DNA from: CAADGN01 sp035443945
Lineage (GTDB): Bacteria > Planctomycetota > Phycisphaerae > Phycisphaerales > UBA1924
Assembly (NCBI GenBank): GCA_035443945.1
Contig: DAOMNQ010000004.1
Span: forward strand, 14,044-78,043
Length of the DNA stretch: 64,000 nt
Reading direction: 5' to 3'
Notes under the pieces: generated by a model
What the model was told of the DNA's origin: nothing
Databases searched by the model: none
Seen by the model: the letters and a program-made list of their open reading frames with translations, nothing else
Position numbers and translations under genes: made by a program
Part shown: positions 53,491-62,408 of the stretch, piece after piece
How positions within the stretch are numbered: the first letter of the stretch is position 1
Layout of the letters: every line of letters starts with the position of its first letter

Positions 53491-54699
53491 ATGCCGAAGA
53501 CTCTCGTCCGCACATGCCCGATCGCCCTCGCGATCGCCGCCCTGACCTTCGCCGCGCCCGCCCTGACCGCCCAGCCCGAGCCCGCCCCGGCAGGGGCGAG
53601 GCCGACCGGAGAACAGATCGCCCCTGCCCGGACGCGGGACACGTCTGCTCTCATCACGCTCCGATTCCCGGGTGGCTCGCTGCCCGAGTACGTGCAGGCC
53701 GTCAAACTGGCATCCCAGGACAACCCGGTCAACGTCGTGATCCGAGGCGAGGCCGGCGATGTGCGCCTGCCACAGGTGTTCCTCGAACGGGTGTCCATAC
53801 GGTCAGCGCTCGAACTCGTCACGGGCAACTACGCAATCGACGACCTGGCCGTGCGAGCGGATCTGTCGATCAAGGGGGCGCTCCCCGATCCCTTTGCAGG
53901 ACCGGGCGAGCCGATCTACCTGATCGAGGTCCGTCGTGATACGGGCAGAAGGACAACGCCGACCGGTCGGCTGATGCCTGCGGAAACGCTCGTGGTCTCG
54001 ATCCGTGACCTGATCACACCGCTTCCCGGCGATCCGGCCAACTCTGCGATGTCGCGCGAGTCGGTGTTGACCGCGGTCGAGGCTGCCCTCACGACCGCCG
54101 CGGCCGATTCGGAGCCGACGGTTCGCTTCCACGAGGACACCGGCCTGGTCATCCTGAACGCCCCGCAGCCCGCGCTCTTGGCCGCCCAGAATGCGATCAA
54201 CGCCATCAGTTCGGACCTCGCCCGCCGGCGCGAACTCGCCAAGTTGCAGTCAACGCGCTCGATGGCGGACGCCGCGAAACTCGAGATCGAACTCGCGGAC
54301 GCGCGTGCCAACGTCGAACTGCAATCGATCGGGATTGAGAGGGCGAAGCAGCGCTTCACCATCGCCGAGCAGGAACTCAACGAACGCAGAAAACTGGTCG
54401 AGCAGTCCGCGATTCCGCCCTCCGAACTCCGAGCAAGCGAGGAGCGGCTCGCCGAAGCGGTCTCCATGATGCGCGCCGCCGAAGTCGAGCGCGAGCGTGC
54501 CGCCCGCCGCATGAACGCGATGCAGGCGATGCTCGAAACCGCGAAGACAGCCTCCGCCGGTGCCCCGACCGATCCCGCCGCCCGCCTGACCGCGGAGAAC
54601 GCCGCGCTGCGCGAGCGAGTCGCCTCGCTCGAAGCCGAACTCAAGGCCATGCGCGAAGAACTCGCCCGGCTCCGCCCCCGGGACGGGGGGACACGCTGA
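53491..54699 (+). CDS. Exported coiled-coil protein with secretin-like N-terminal region
   Basis: A 402-residue protein with a signal peptide (about 1-28, ending LTAQ). Residues about 50-225 look like small alpha/beta domains of the kind at the N-terminus of secretins: LRFPGGSLPEYVQAVKLAS, RSALELVTGNY, and VRFHEDTGLVILNAPQ followed by a helix. From about 235 to 400 the protein is a long heptad-rich coiled coil (Glu, Ala, Arg, Leu). There is no outer-membrane pore domain. AAGGAG lies 6-8 nt before the ATG. It lies 56 nt upstream of the ECF sigma gene on the same strand, so it may be part of that module. Function unknown. Confidence 0.68.
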   Translation: MPKTLVRTCPIALAIAALTFAAPALTAQPEPAPAGARPTGEQIAPARTRDTSALITLRFPGGSLPEYVQAVKLASQDNPVNVVIRGEAGDVRLPQVFLERVSIRSALELVTGNYAIDDLAVRADLSIKGALPDPFAGPGEPIYLIEVRRDTGRRTTPTGRLMPAETLVVSIRDLITPLPGDPANSAMSRESVLTAVEAALTTAAADSEPTVRFHEDTGLVILNAPQPALLAAQNAINAISSDLARRRELAKLQSTRSMADAAKLEIELADARANVELQSIGIERAKQRFTIAEQELNERRKLVEQSAIPPSELRASEERLAEAVSMMRAAEVERERAARRMNAMQAMLETAKTASAGAPTDPAARLTAENAALRERVASLEAELKAMREELARLRPRDGGTR

Positions 54700-54755
54700 C
54701 AGCCGTCGCCGCCATCCCGGCCGCCCCGCCCACCCGCGTGGACACCACGCCATCT

Positions 54756-55337
54756 ATGCCGCCTCCCGCGCCAGCCGCGCTCAACCTCAACGAGCGCGGC
54801 GACGCCACGCGCGACCTGACCGCGGCCATCTCCCGCGGCGAAGCCGCAGCCTTCGCCCGCTTCTACGAGGCATGGTTCGATCGTGCCCTCGCCGCCGCCC
54901 GCTCGCTCACGGGGCGCGACGAGTCGTTCTGCCTCGACGTCGTGCAGGACGCGATGCTCCGCGTCGCAAGCCGCATGCCGACGCTCCCCGACGAACGCTC
55001 GCTCGAACGATGGCTCGCCCGCGTCGTGCGCTCGGCCGCCCTTGACCAACTCCGCCGCGAGAAGCGCCGCTTGCTCCGCGAACGCTCGCGCTCGCCCGCG
55101 ACGTCTCCCGCTCGCCCCGACGAACTCACCGAACTGATCGAGCGCATCGACCGGCTCCGCATCACGCTGACCGAACTGCCCGCCGACGATCGCGCCCTCC
55201 TCGACGCCCGGTTCGGACGCGCCCGCACCCTCCGCGACGCCGGTGAGGAAGCCGCCATCTCCGGCGACGCCGCCCACGGCCGCCTGCGACGCATCATCAA
55301 CCGCCTGCGCCACGCCGCGACGGAGAAACCCCGGTGA
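54756..55337 (+). CDS. ECF-type RNA polymerase sigma factor
   Basis: A 193-residue sigma-70-family factor. Region 2 is visible as AFARFYEAWFDRALAAARSL and DVVQDAMLRVASRMP, region 2.4/linker as ERWLARVVRSAALDQLRREKRRLL, and region 4 near ELPADDRALLDARF followed by a helix-turn-helix ending RLRRIINRLR. The ATG was chosen; a GTG six codons earlier is possible. Its stop overlaps the GTG start of the next membrane-protein gene (GTGA), the usual arrangement for a sigma factor and its anti-sigma partner. Its target promoter is not known. Confidence 0.85.
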   Translation: MPPPAPAALNLNERGDATRDLTAAISRGEAAAFARFYEAWFDRALAAARSLTGRDESFCLDVVQDAMLRVASRMPTLPDERSLERWLARVVRSAALDQLRREKRRLLRERSRSPATSPARPDELTELIERIDRLRITLTELPADDRALLDARFGRARTLRDAGEEAAISGDAAHGRLRRIINRLRHAATEKPR

Positions 55338-55852
55338 CCACTGACCCAACCGGCAGCCCCCCCCTCAGCCCCGCGGGCCTCGAACGCCGCGACGATATCC
55401 TGTCGCTCGCGCAGCGCGCCCTGCGTGCCCGCGTGCGTCGCCGCGTTACCGCCCGCGCCGCGCTTGCTTCGCTCCCGTTGGTCCTCGCGATCGCAGCAGG
55501 GGCCATGCTCACGCGGCACCATCCGGCGCACGTGCCCCTGCCGACTGTTCATCATGGATTGCAGGACACGACAGGATCGCTCAATCCGCTTGACGCCCGC
55601 GGCTCCCGAATTGAGTTTGTGCCCTCCGATCCCGGCATCCTCCAACGAACCGCGATCGTCGTCGGCCCCTCGCGTGCCGAATCCCTTGACGATCGCGCCC
55701 TCGCGGATGCCCTGTCGCAGGCGGGCCTCCCCGCCGGCGTTATCCGCACGCCCGATCGCGTCACCATCGCCCCGATCGCTCGCTCCGCATCTCTGCCCCC
55801 GCCACCGCCCGGCGGCGACCCGGGCGCGCTGCCCGCCGCGCCGACCGGGTGA
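55334..55852 (+). CDS. Membrane-anchored protein coupled to the ECF sigma, possible anti-sigma
   Basis: A 172-residue protein. Residues 1-38 are basic and cytoplasmic (ILSLAQRALRARVRRR), one transmembrane helix covers about 42-60, and the C-terminal 110 residues are predicted periplasmic with a Pro-rich end. No zinc-binding anti-sigma motif (HxxxCxxC) is visible, so an anti-sigma role rests on topology and on the 4-nt overlap with the sigma gene. A run of eight C lies near the start (55357-55364). A following small membrane protein overlaps its end. Confidence 0.55.
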   Translation: MTTDPTGSPPLSPAGLERRDDILSLAQRALRARVRRRVTARAALASLPLVLAIAAGAMLTRHHPAHVPLPTVHHGLQDTTGSLNPLDARGSRIEFVPSDPGILQRTAIVVGPSRAESLDDRALADALSQAGLPAGVIRTPDRVTIAPIARSASLPPPPPGGDPGALPAAPTG

Positions 55853-56160
55853 GCCGCCCGCGGCTATCGTCCCCGGTGCCGTACTCGCCGGGATCCATCG
55901 CCATTGGTGCCGCGACCCAGACACCCGCTCCGGCGCAGAGCGAGGCCGTCGCCATCGTCGCGCTGGCGGTTGTGCTTGTCGCCGCACTGCTGGTGATCGT
56001 CGCGCTCGGCGCGGTCGCGCTGGTTGTTTCGCGCCGCCGCCGACTTGCTCGCGCACATGCCCCGCCCCCCCCCGACGGGCCTCTCGTGGACGCCTGGGCC
56101 GAGGCAGGCCGCCGGATGCCCCTCGAAGAAGGCCCCGCGACCGAACCCGGCTCCGACTGA
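55849..56160 (+). CDS. Small single-pass membrane protein
   Basis: Up to 103 residues. The GTG at 55849 overlaps the preceding stop (GTGA); a second GTG at 55876 (94 residues) is preceded at 5 nt by TATCGT and is equally plausible. One long transmembrane helix (about 33-60: VAIVALAVVLVAALLVIVALGA) is followed by RRRRLARAH and an acidic, proline-rich tail. A run of nine C lies in the tail codons (56065-56073). Not recognised; probably part of the ECF module by position. Confidence 0.55.
   Translation: MSRPRLSSPVPYSPGSIAIGAATQTPAPAQSEAVAIVALAVVLVAALLVIVALGAVALVVSRRRRLARAHAPPPPDGPLVDAWAEAGRRMPLEEGPATEPGSD
55865..55870 (+). promoter_or_regulatory. -10-like hexamer near the start of the small membrane protein
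   Basis: TATCGT lies 5 nt before an in-frame GTG at 55876, which may be an alternative leaderless start of the gene that otherwise begins at 55849. Confidence 0.35.
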
Positions 56161-56180
56161 CCCGCCCCAGAGGACCGACG

Positions 56181-56978
56181 ATGCCACGCTCCGACTCCGA
56201 CACCGCAGGCGACCCGGTCAGTTCGCTCGCGGAGCGCCCCGTCGCCCTCGTCACCGGCGGCGTGCGGCGAGTCGGACTCGCGGCGGCGAACGCCCTCGCC
56301 GAAGCCGGATGCGACCTGATCCTCACCTGGCGAACCGACGCAGAGACCGCCCGCAAAGCCGCCGCCCAACTGCACAAGACCGGCGCGCAGGTCCGCCTCG
56401 AACGCCTCGACCTCGAAGACCTCGCCTCTGTCGCCGCGCTGGGCGAGATGCTCGCCGTCGAACTCAAACGCCTCGACGCCATCGTCCACAACGCCTCCGT
56501 CTATGGCCCCACGCCCCTCGCCCGCATTACCTCCGAGGCGATCTCGCGCCACTTCCGCGTCAACGCACTCTCCCCCCTCCTGCTCTCCTCGCGCCTCGCC
56601 GGCCGGCTCGCCGAGTCGCCCCGCCCTGGCGGAGGCTCCATCGTCGCCATGCTCGACATCCACGCACTCGGCCGCCCCCGCCGCGGCTACGCCGCCTACT
56701 CCATGTCAAAGGCCGCACTCGCGGAGATGGTCCAGAGCCTCGCACGCGAGCTCGCCCCGCGCGTCCGTGTCAACGGCGTCGCCCCGGGCGTCGTCGCGTG
56801 GCCGGAGTCCGGCCCCGAGGCCGACCCGGAGGCTCAGAAGGCGTACCTCAAGCGCGTCCCGCTCGCTCGCGCCGGCACGCCGCGCGACGCCGCCGAGGCC
56901 GTGCGCTGGCTCGCCCTCGACGCCCACTACGTCACCGGCGAGATCCTCCGCGTCGATGGCGGTCGCTGGGTCGCCTGA
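56181..56978 (+). CDS. Short-chain dehydrogenase/reductase, pteridine reductase-like
   Basis: A 265-residue NAD(P)-dependent reductase. The cofactor loop is ALVTGGVRRVGLA (Arg-Arg after the Gly motif suggests NADPH), then NASVYGPTPL (NAG-type), a Ser/Tyr/Lys active site with YAAYSMSKAAL, and a C-terminal VTGEILRVDGGRWV. The GGVRRVG form and the GGRW ending resemble FolM/pteridine reductases, which reduce dihydromonapterin or dihydrofolate, but other SDR activities cannot be excluded. AGAGGA lies about 6 nt before the ATG. It follows the ECF module by 20 nt and converges with the dockerin-tailed gene (3-nt gap). Confidence 0.85.
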   Translation: MPRSDSDTAGDPVSSLAERPVALVTGGVRRVGLAAANALAEAGCDLILTWRTDAETARKAAAQLHKTGAQVRLERLDLEDLASVAALGEMLAVELKRLDAIVHNASVYGPTPLARITSEAISRHFRVNALSPLLLSSRLAGRLAESPRPGGGSIVAMLDIHALGRPRRGYAAYSMSKAALAEMVQSLARELAPRVRVNGVAPGVVAWPESGPEADPEAQKAYLKRVPLARAGTPRDAAEAVRWLALDAHYVTGEILRVDGGRWVA

Positions 56979-56981
56979 GCG

Positions 56982-58697
56982 TCAGCCGTCGCAGCCCGCG
57001 GTCCACGAGTTCAGGAACGCGAGCACGTCGAGGGTGTTCACCTCCCCGTCCTCGTTGAGGTCCGCCCGCTCATCCCCGTCAACCCACGCGTTAAGGAAGC
57101 CCAGCACGTCGAGCGTGTTCACCTCGCCGTCGCAGTTCCAGTCGGCGGGGCAGTCGGGCGACGGGCAATCGACGCCGACAATGGTGAACGCGCCAGGCGT
57201 CACCGCCGAGACGGGCGGATCCGTGCCCAGCGTGAAACGCAGGTGAGCGTTCGTCGTCGAGGGGAGCGACGCGGGCAGCAGCCACTGGAACCGCCCGTTG
57301 CTGGGCACGCCCGCCGCGACCTGGCTCCACGGGCCGTTCGGACCCGCAGTCGAGAGTTCGATCGTCATGGTCGGCATCCCGCCGACGCGATCGTCCTCCG
57401 GGATCGCCGCGTGCCAGCGCACGAACCGTGTCTGCCCTGCGATGAAGGTCTGCCCGCCGCGCGGATACACCGGGTGCACCCACGCCTGCTCGGGCACGAG
57501 AGCGTTGGCGTAAAACCGCGGGCGGTTCGTGCCTCCGGTCCACCAGTGGCAGTTCTCCTCCGCCACCGTCACGACGTCCGGGTACCCGTTGTGGTCGGCA
57601 TCCGCCCCGGTCCGCAGCGCGGCCGCCGTCCCGCACCCCTCCGGCGTCACGATGGTCGCGATCAGCGTCCATCCGCCGCCCCCGTCCTGGGCGTAGACGT
57701 CCACCTGCCCCGGTCTGAAGGCGATGATCTCGCCGAGGCCGTCCAGGTTCATGTCCGCGATCTGTGTGCGGTGATACGACACGCCGATCGACGAGAGATT
57801 GCCGGAGATGTTCTGCCACTGCCCCGGCGCGATCATCTTCCACACGTGCAGCGCGCCCGAGGTCGTCCACGCGATCTCCTCTCGCCCGTCGCCGTCCACG
57901 TCTCCGATCGACAGCCCCGACCGCCACGGCCCGCCGCCGAGATTCCCGTCGGCGAGCGAGAACGCGCCCGTTCCGTCGCCGAGGTAGACGGTCCCGCCCC
58001 CATGGGACGCGGCGAAGTCGGCGTTTCCGTCGCCGTTGAAGTCGCCGAAGGAAAACTCCATCGACGAGTTGCCGCCGAGAAAGCCGAACGTGCGCGGCCA
58101 AGTCCCGTCGCCGTTGTTTCGGTGGACGTGGACGCCGTCGCAGCAGCCGAACGCGACCGACCCGACGTCGAGCCACCCGTCGTTGTCGACGTCCGCGAGA
58201 TCGGTCGAGAACATCGCCCACGACTGGCCGTTCTGTCCAAGCCCGTCGTCCCACGGCGTCCAGTTCCGGCCGGTGCCGTCGCCGAGCGCGACCTCGAGCA
58301 CCTGGTTGCCGAAGTCGTTGGAGGACCAGTCGTGGTGCACGCCGTAGGCGGCGTCCATGAGGCCGTCGTTGTTCATGTCCGCGAGCGCAACGCCGCCGTA
58401 CCCGAAGTGGCCGGTCTGGAAGTGCGACCACGCGCCGAGGCCGTCGCCGAACCAGACCATGATGCCGGTCTGGCTGCTGTTGACGAACGGGCTGCCGTGG
58501 TCGCCGACCGACACAAGGTCGAGATGTCCGTCGCCGTTGACGTCGGCGAACTCGAACTCCGTGCGGCCGCCCTCCATGCCGGGCAGGTGAAGCCCTGTCG
58601 ATCGGTCAACGAAGGACAGCGATGCCGTCTGGGCCGCCGCCGCGTGCACCGACATCGCCACTCCAAGCGTCGCCATCAACCCTCGTGCTCCGCTCAT
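56982..58697 (-). CDS. Secreted FG-GAP/VCBS-repeat protein with dockerin-like tail
   Basis: A 571-residue exported protein. After a signal peptide (about 1-23, ending AAAQ) come about seven FG-GAP repeats (DVNGDGHLDLVSV, DVDNDGWLDVGSV, DFNGDGNADFAAS and others), predicted to form a beta propeller. An Ig-like domain (about 415-500) follows. The tail is CPADWNCDGEVNTLDVLGFL, then NTLDVLAFLNSW, ending AGCDG, so the cysteine-bearing dockerin form. AGGAG precedes the ATG. It is a paralogue in architecture of the sigma-54-preceded gene at 14387, but no such promoter was found here. Extracellular; ligand unknown. Confidence 0.9.
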   Translation of the reverse strand: MSGARGLMATLGVAMSVHAAAAQTASLSFVDRSTGLHLPGMEGGRTEFEFADVNGDGHLDLVSVGDHGSPFVNSSQTGIMVWFGDGLGAWSHFQTGHFGYGGVALADMNNDGLMDAAYGVHHDWSSNDFGNQVLEVALGDGTGRNWTPWDDGLGQNGQSWAMFSTDLADVDNDGWLDVGSVAFGCCDGVHVHRNNGDGTWPRTFGFLGGNSSMEFSFGDFNGDGNADFAASHGGGTVYLGDGTGAFSLADGNLGGGPWRSGLSIGDVDGDGREEIAWTTSGALHVWKMIAPGQWQNISGNLSSIGVSYHRTQIADMNLDGLGEIIAFRPGQVDVYAQDGGGGWTLIATIVTPEGCGTAAALRTGADADHNGYPDVVTVAEENCHWWTGGTNRPRFYANALVPEQAWVHPVYPRGGQTFIAGQTRFVRWHAAIPEDDRVGGMPTMTIELSTAGPNGPWSQVAAGVPSNGRFQWLLPASLPSTTNAHLRFTLGTDPPVSAVTPGAFTIVGVDCPSPDCPADWNCDGEVNTLDVLGFLNAWVDGDERADLNEDGEVNTLDVLAFLNSWTAGCDG

Positions 58698-58812
58698 CGC
58701 ACGCTCCTGCTCGTTCGCTGCCGCGTGACGCCCGTCTCAAGGTACCACCCACGCCACCGTGAAGCAACGCGATCAAGCCCCCGTTCTGCCCGAAAAACAC
58801 CTCTCCGATCCC

Positions 58813-59304
58813 CTACTGCGGCTCGATGAGCTCCTCCTCTCGCCGCCACGCGGCCCCGCACTCGGGGCAGACCGTGCACCCGTCCTCCGACTCCGGCACG
58901 CCCTCGAGCGGGTAGTCGCACGAGGCGCACGCCCCGGCGCCGACGATGAACCGCGCGATCTCCGCGGCGAGCATCCTGCGCGCGACCAGGATCATCGCCA
59001 GCGGGCCGGCCGCGCCCGCCGCCGCGCTCCCGACGACCACCAGCGCGATCCGCCACGCCTCGAACGGCGGCGTCGCGCCGAGGAGGGCGGGCGTCAGGCG
59101 GGGCACCAGGAGCGCGGGCAGCGCGAACACCGGCAGCGCGAACGCGAGCGCGATCCACCCCGCGCGCCCGGCCCGCGGCGNNNNNNNNNNCCGCCACTGC
59201 TGCTCCGCCGTCGTCGCCGAGCGGCCGATCAGCCGCACGCGTTGCCCGCGGGCGTCGATCACGGACGTAGGCGAGAGCAAACCGCGTGACATCGATCGAG
59301 TCAC
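58813..59304 (-). CDS. Zinc-ribbon membrane protein, interrupted by an assembly gap
   Basis: About 163 residues with four unknown residues at the run of N. Two hydrophobic helices (about 48-68 and 82-105) are followed by a zinc ribbon CASCDYPLEG...CPECGAAW, a shorter version of the protein at 45051. The GTG start overlaps the TGA of the M28 peptidase gene, suggesting translational coupling; an ATG four codons later is possible. Because the gap is a placeholder of ten N, length and frame in the N-terminal part are not certain. Function unknown. Confidence 0.6.
   Translation of the reverse strand: MTRSMSRGLLSPTSVIDARGQRVRLIGRSATTAEQQWRXXXXPRAGRAGWIALAFALPVFALPALLVPRLTPALLGATPPFEAWRIALVVVGSAAAGAAGPLAMILVARRMLAAEIARFIVGAGACASCDYPLEGVPESEDGCTVCPECGAAWRREEELIEPQ
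59181..59190. other. Assembly gap (ten N)
   Basis: A run of exactly ten N in the zinc-ribbon gene. The true length is unknown, so the contigs on either side are joined by inference. Confidence 0.98.
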
Positions 59305-61454
59305 TCACCTGAACGAAGCAGAGCGGACACGCCAACGACCCTATCGATCACGGCTGACAGCCTCCCCACCTCCCGCCGCACCGCCTCCGCATCCCCGTCC
59401 TCCACCGCGCGCCGCAGGCCCGGCTCGGTCGCGATGTAGAGGCTCTTGTACCAGGGCCGGTCGGCCAGGCCCGCCTCGTCGCTCCACGCGCGCTGCGCGG
59501 CGAAGAGCGCGGCGTTCGCCCGCGCGAGTTCATCGCCCGTCAGCCGACCCTCCGCGAGTGCGGCCTCCAGCGCGTCGCGCGCCCGCACCGCCGCCGCCTC
59601 GCACTGCGCCGCGGCGGCGTCCAGCGCGGCCAACTCCTTCGCCACCGGCCCCAGGCCGCCGCCCCCCCCTTCGGCCTCTCCTCCTTCCGCCTCCGGCCTC
59701 TCGAACACGCCCGTCTCCACTCCCCGCTTCGTGATCTCCCGCAGGTGCCGGCGCAGGCTCGACACGCCCGCCGCGGGGTCCAGCGGCAGGAGCGGCACCT
59801 CCGCGAGCCGCGCTGCCGTCGCCACGGTCATCCGTGCGATCATCAGCGCAGGCTCGTAGTCCTCCCCCACCACCTGCCGGTACCACCGCAGCGTGTCGTA
59901 CGCGGTGTGGTAGTTCACGCCGTCGCTCCCCCCGCCGCTGAAGGCCGCCCCCGCCACGCCCGCGTGCGCCACGAACGGCAGGTGGTCGCTCCCGCCGCCG
60001 AGTTCGCCCATCGACGGCTCGCGTCCGCCTGCCCAGGCATCGAACACCGACCGCTCCGGCTCGCGCGCCTGCGGCACCGCCTTCGCCGCCCCGGCGATCA
60101 CGCGCCGCAGGCTCGGCGTCGCCGCCGCGCCGAAGTTCGGCCCCATCGACGCCATGTCGAGGTTGATGTACGCGATGGCCCCCCCCCCACTCACGCCCTC
60201 CAGCCGCTCGCGGTTCCCCTCGACCCACTCCGTCGAGCCGATCAGCCCGTGCTCCTCCGCGCCCCACGCCGCGAAGACGATGCTCCGCCGCGGCCGCTCA
60301 CCTGCGGCCGCTCGCTCCGTGAACGCCCGCGCCGCCTCCATCAGCGAGATCATCCCGCACATCGCGTCGGCCGCCCCGTGCCCCCATGCGTCGTGATGGC
60401 AGCCGATCACCACGAACCGCTCCGGCTCCTCGCGGCCGCGCAGCGTCGCCAAGACGTTCGCCGACTCGACGATCCGCCGCTCCTGCTCAACTTTCACGCG
60501 CACCCGCAGCCCTTCGCCGCCCGTTACCCGGTACGGGAGCGGCAGCCCCCCCTGCCATCCCTGCGGCACGAACTCCCCGCCCATCCGCCGCATGATCGTG
60601 TGCGCCGCCCCCCACCCGATCGGCTGCACGGGGATCCGCGGCAGGGCGACCTCATCAGGGTCCAGCCGCGCCGCATCCCGCGTCGCCTCGACCCCCGGCG
60701 TGAGCGGATCGCCCGGAGACGCCAGCGTCACGATCGACCCGCGCTGGATGCACGAGTCGTTCAGGTATCCGCCCTCCGGGTACATCAGCCCCTTGACGTA
60801 CCCGTCGTCAGCGGGGTCGCTGTAGATCAGCAGCGCTGCGGCCCCCGCCGCCTCGGCGAACTTCGCCTTGAACCCGCGGTAGTTCCCCCCGTACCGCGCG
60901 ATGACGACCTTGCCCGTGCAGTCAACGCCGAGCGCGGTCAGGCGCTCAAAGTCCTCCTTGCGCCCGTAGTTCGCGTAGACGACCTCGCCCGTCGCCTCGC
61001 CGCTGCCCGAGTACGCGTTCCACCCGAAGCCGATCGGGTCCGCGGCCGTGTCCGGGTCTTCCGCCAGCGGCGTCTCACCGAGGGGCAGCAGCCCCCCCCC
61101 GATGACCTCCACCTCCGCCGCGATCGGCCTCGACAGGTACGCCCAGAACCGGTGCACCTCGACCTCCAGCCCCATCCCGCCGAACGCCGCGGCCAGTGCC
61201 TCGATCGTCTCCCGGTCCCCCTCCATCCCCGCGATGTGCGGCTGCGACGCGAGCGCATCGTGCCAGTCCCACAACCTTCGCGCATCCGGGATCGCGTTGA
61301 GCCGCTGCTCGTATGCCGCGTACGCCTCGCGCTGCGCCGCCGGCCACCAGGGCAGGTCGTAGGCGGCCGCGAACGCCTCGCCATCCTGTCCCCGTGCTCC
61401 GACCGCCGCACCGACCACGACCGCCGCCAACGCCGCACCATGCATCATCCGCAT
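59301..61454 (-). CDS. PSMA-like M28 metallopeptidase
   Basis: Exported di-zinc peptidase (glutamate carboxypeptidase II-like, M28B) of 717 residues. Signal peptide about 1-22; PA (protease-associated) domain about 110-270 (GKVVIARYGGNYRGFKAKFAEAAGA); catalytic domain with ligands His and Asp in GCHHDAWGHGAADA, Glu-Glu in WGAEEHGLIGS, Asp in NLDMASMG and His in VNYHTAYDT; C-terminal helical dimerisation domain. Likely an amino- or carboxypeptidase. The second ATG (61454) was chosen because GGGAGG lies 6-7 nt upstream. Poly-G coding tracts of 10, 9, 8 and 7 bases lie at 60179-60188, 61092-61100, 59662-59669 and 60546-60552. Confidence 0.9.
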   Translation of the reverse strand: MRMMHGAALAAVVVGAAVGARGQDGEAFAAAYDLPWWPAAQREAYAAYEQRLNAIPDARRLWDWHDALASQPHIAGMEGDRETIEALAAAFGGMGLEVEVHRFWAYLSRPIAAEVEVIGGGLLPLGETPLAEDPDTAADPIGFGWNAYSGSGEATGEVVYANYGRKEDFERLTALGVDCTGKVVIARYGGNYRGFKAKFAEAAGAAALLIYSDPADDGYVKGLMYPEGGYLNDSCIQRGSIVTLASPGDPLTPGVEATRDAARLDPDEVALPRIPVQPIGWGAAHTIMRRMGGEFVPQGWQGGLPLPYRVTGGEGLRVRVKVEQERRIVESANVLATLRGREEPERFVVIGCHHDAWGHGAADAMCGMISLMEAARAFTERAAAGERPRRSIVFAAWGAEEHGLIGSTEWVEGNRERLEGVSGGGAIAYINLDMASMGPNFGAAATPSLRRVIAGAAKAVPQAREPERSVFDAWAGGREPSMGELGGGSDHLPFVAHAGVAGAAFSGGGSDGVNYHTAYDTLRWYRQVVGEDYEPALMIARMTVATAARLAEVPLLPLDPAAGVSSLRRHLREITKRGVETGVFERPEAEGGEAEGGGGGLGPVAKELAALDAAAAQCEAAAVRARDALEAALAEGRLTGDELARANAALFAAQRAWSDEAGLADRPWYKSLYIATEPGLRRAVEDGDAEAVRREVGRLSAVIDRVVGVSALLRSGE

Positions 61455-61520
61455 CACGCGCCTCCCGAGTCTCATTGCGCCCCACTCTACCGTCCCGACG
61501 AGCCGCCCCTCGCTCCGAAC

Positions 61521-61549
61521 GAGCCGCGACCGTCGGGGAGCGGTTCCCC
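61521..61549 (+). repeat. Dispersed repeat copy
   Basis: GAGCCGCGACCGTCGGGGAG followed by CGGTTCCCC. It lies between the PEP-CTERM gene and the M28 gene. Core shared with 24144-24166 (minus) and 62679-62710. Confidence 0.65.
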
Positions 61550-61590
61550 TCCCCCTGCCCACCCCGCGCCCACCCTCGACCAAAGAGTAA

Positions 61591-61621
61591 AGCGGCGGCC
61601 CGCAGGTCGCGGACCGCCGCT
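61591..61621 (-). terminator. Terminator after the PEP-CTERM gene
   Basis: AGCGGCGG pairs with CCGCCGCT (8 bp); a C/A mismatch and four more pairs (CCGC/GCGG) close a 5-nt loop. On the minus strand the stem is followed by TTACTCTTTG. It lies 38 nt after the PEP-CTERM stop codon and separates that gene from the M28 gene. Confidence 0.6.
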
Positions 61622-61658
61622 CTCGTTGTACGCGTGAAGTCTCGACCACCGCCTGCCG

Positions 61659-62408
61659 TCAGCGGCGCCGACGCAGCGCGGCGGGAACGCCGAGCGCGAA
61701 CAGGGCCAGCGTGCCGGGAGTGGGAACCTTGCAGACGTAGTAGTACAGGTTCCGGTGGAACTCGTCCGTGTTGTCGGTCCACAGCGGGTGCTCGCCGAAG
61801 AACGGCAGCGTCAGCCCGCCGAACACCACGTGCCCGCTGCCGTACGACTTCTCGGCCAGGATCACGTCCGGCCCGTTCGTGCCGAACATCAGGCTCGTCA
61901 GCCCGCTCCCGTACACGATATCGTGGGCCAGAGAATCGCCGTCGAAGAACCCGCCGGTGACGCCGTACGGCCCCTGGTAGATCGGGTGGCTCGTGTCCAC
62001 CGCGTTGCCGAAGTCGTGCGGGAAGTTGTTGTCCAGGAAGACGCCGAATCCCACGTCGAGCACCATCGGGCTCGAGCCCCAGCGCGCCGCGTTGATCAGC
62101 ATGTTCCCGCCGCCGGCCACGAACGCCTCCATCGCCGCGCGGTTCGCGTTGACGAACGCGTTGAACTCCGCGTCCGCGCCGTCGCCGCCGTCCATGATGA
62201 CGCAGTCGTAGTTCGAGAATACGCCCTTGCTGACCGCGGTCGGGAAGTCCAACCGGTCCCAGCCCCCGACACCAAACACGTCGTTCATCGCGTTCACGTT
62301 CCCGGGCATGCCCCACGGCTCACCGCCGGTCATGCTCACGTACGCCACCTGCGAGGACGCGGCGGCGCAGACCGACGCCACCACGCCAAAGGCAATGAGG
62401 CCTCTCAT
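61659..62408 (-). CDS. Secreted PEP-CTERM protein
   Basis: A 249-residue exported protein with signal peptide about 1-19 (ending ASSQ). The body resembles a class I glutamine amidotransferase-like or ThuA-like fold: VAYVSMTGGEP, NYDCVIMDGGDGADAEFNAFV, FVAGGGNMLINAARW, GSGHVVFGGLTLPFFGEHPLW. This resemblance is moderate and catalytic residues are not confirmed. The C-terminus VPTPGTLALFALGVPA followed by RRRR is the planctomycete PEP-CTERM signal. GGAG lies 9 nt before the ATG. Single gene ending at a strong terminator. Probably surface-exposed. Confidence 0.8.
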   Translation of the reverse strand: MRGLIAFGVVASVCAAASSQVAYVSMTGGEPWGMPGNVNAMNDVFGVGGWDRLDFPTAVSKGVFSNYDCVIMDGGDGADAEFNAFVNANRAAMEAFVAGGGNMLINAARWGSSPMVLDVGFGVFLDNNFPHDFGNAVDTSHPIYQGPYGVTGGFFDGDSLAHDIVYGSGLTSLMFGTNGPDVILAEKSYGSGHVVFGGLTLPFFGEHPLWTDNTDEFHRNLYYYVCKVPTPGTLALFALGVPAALRRRR

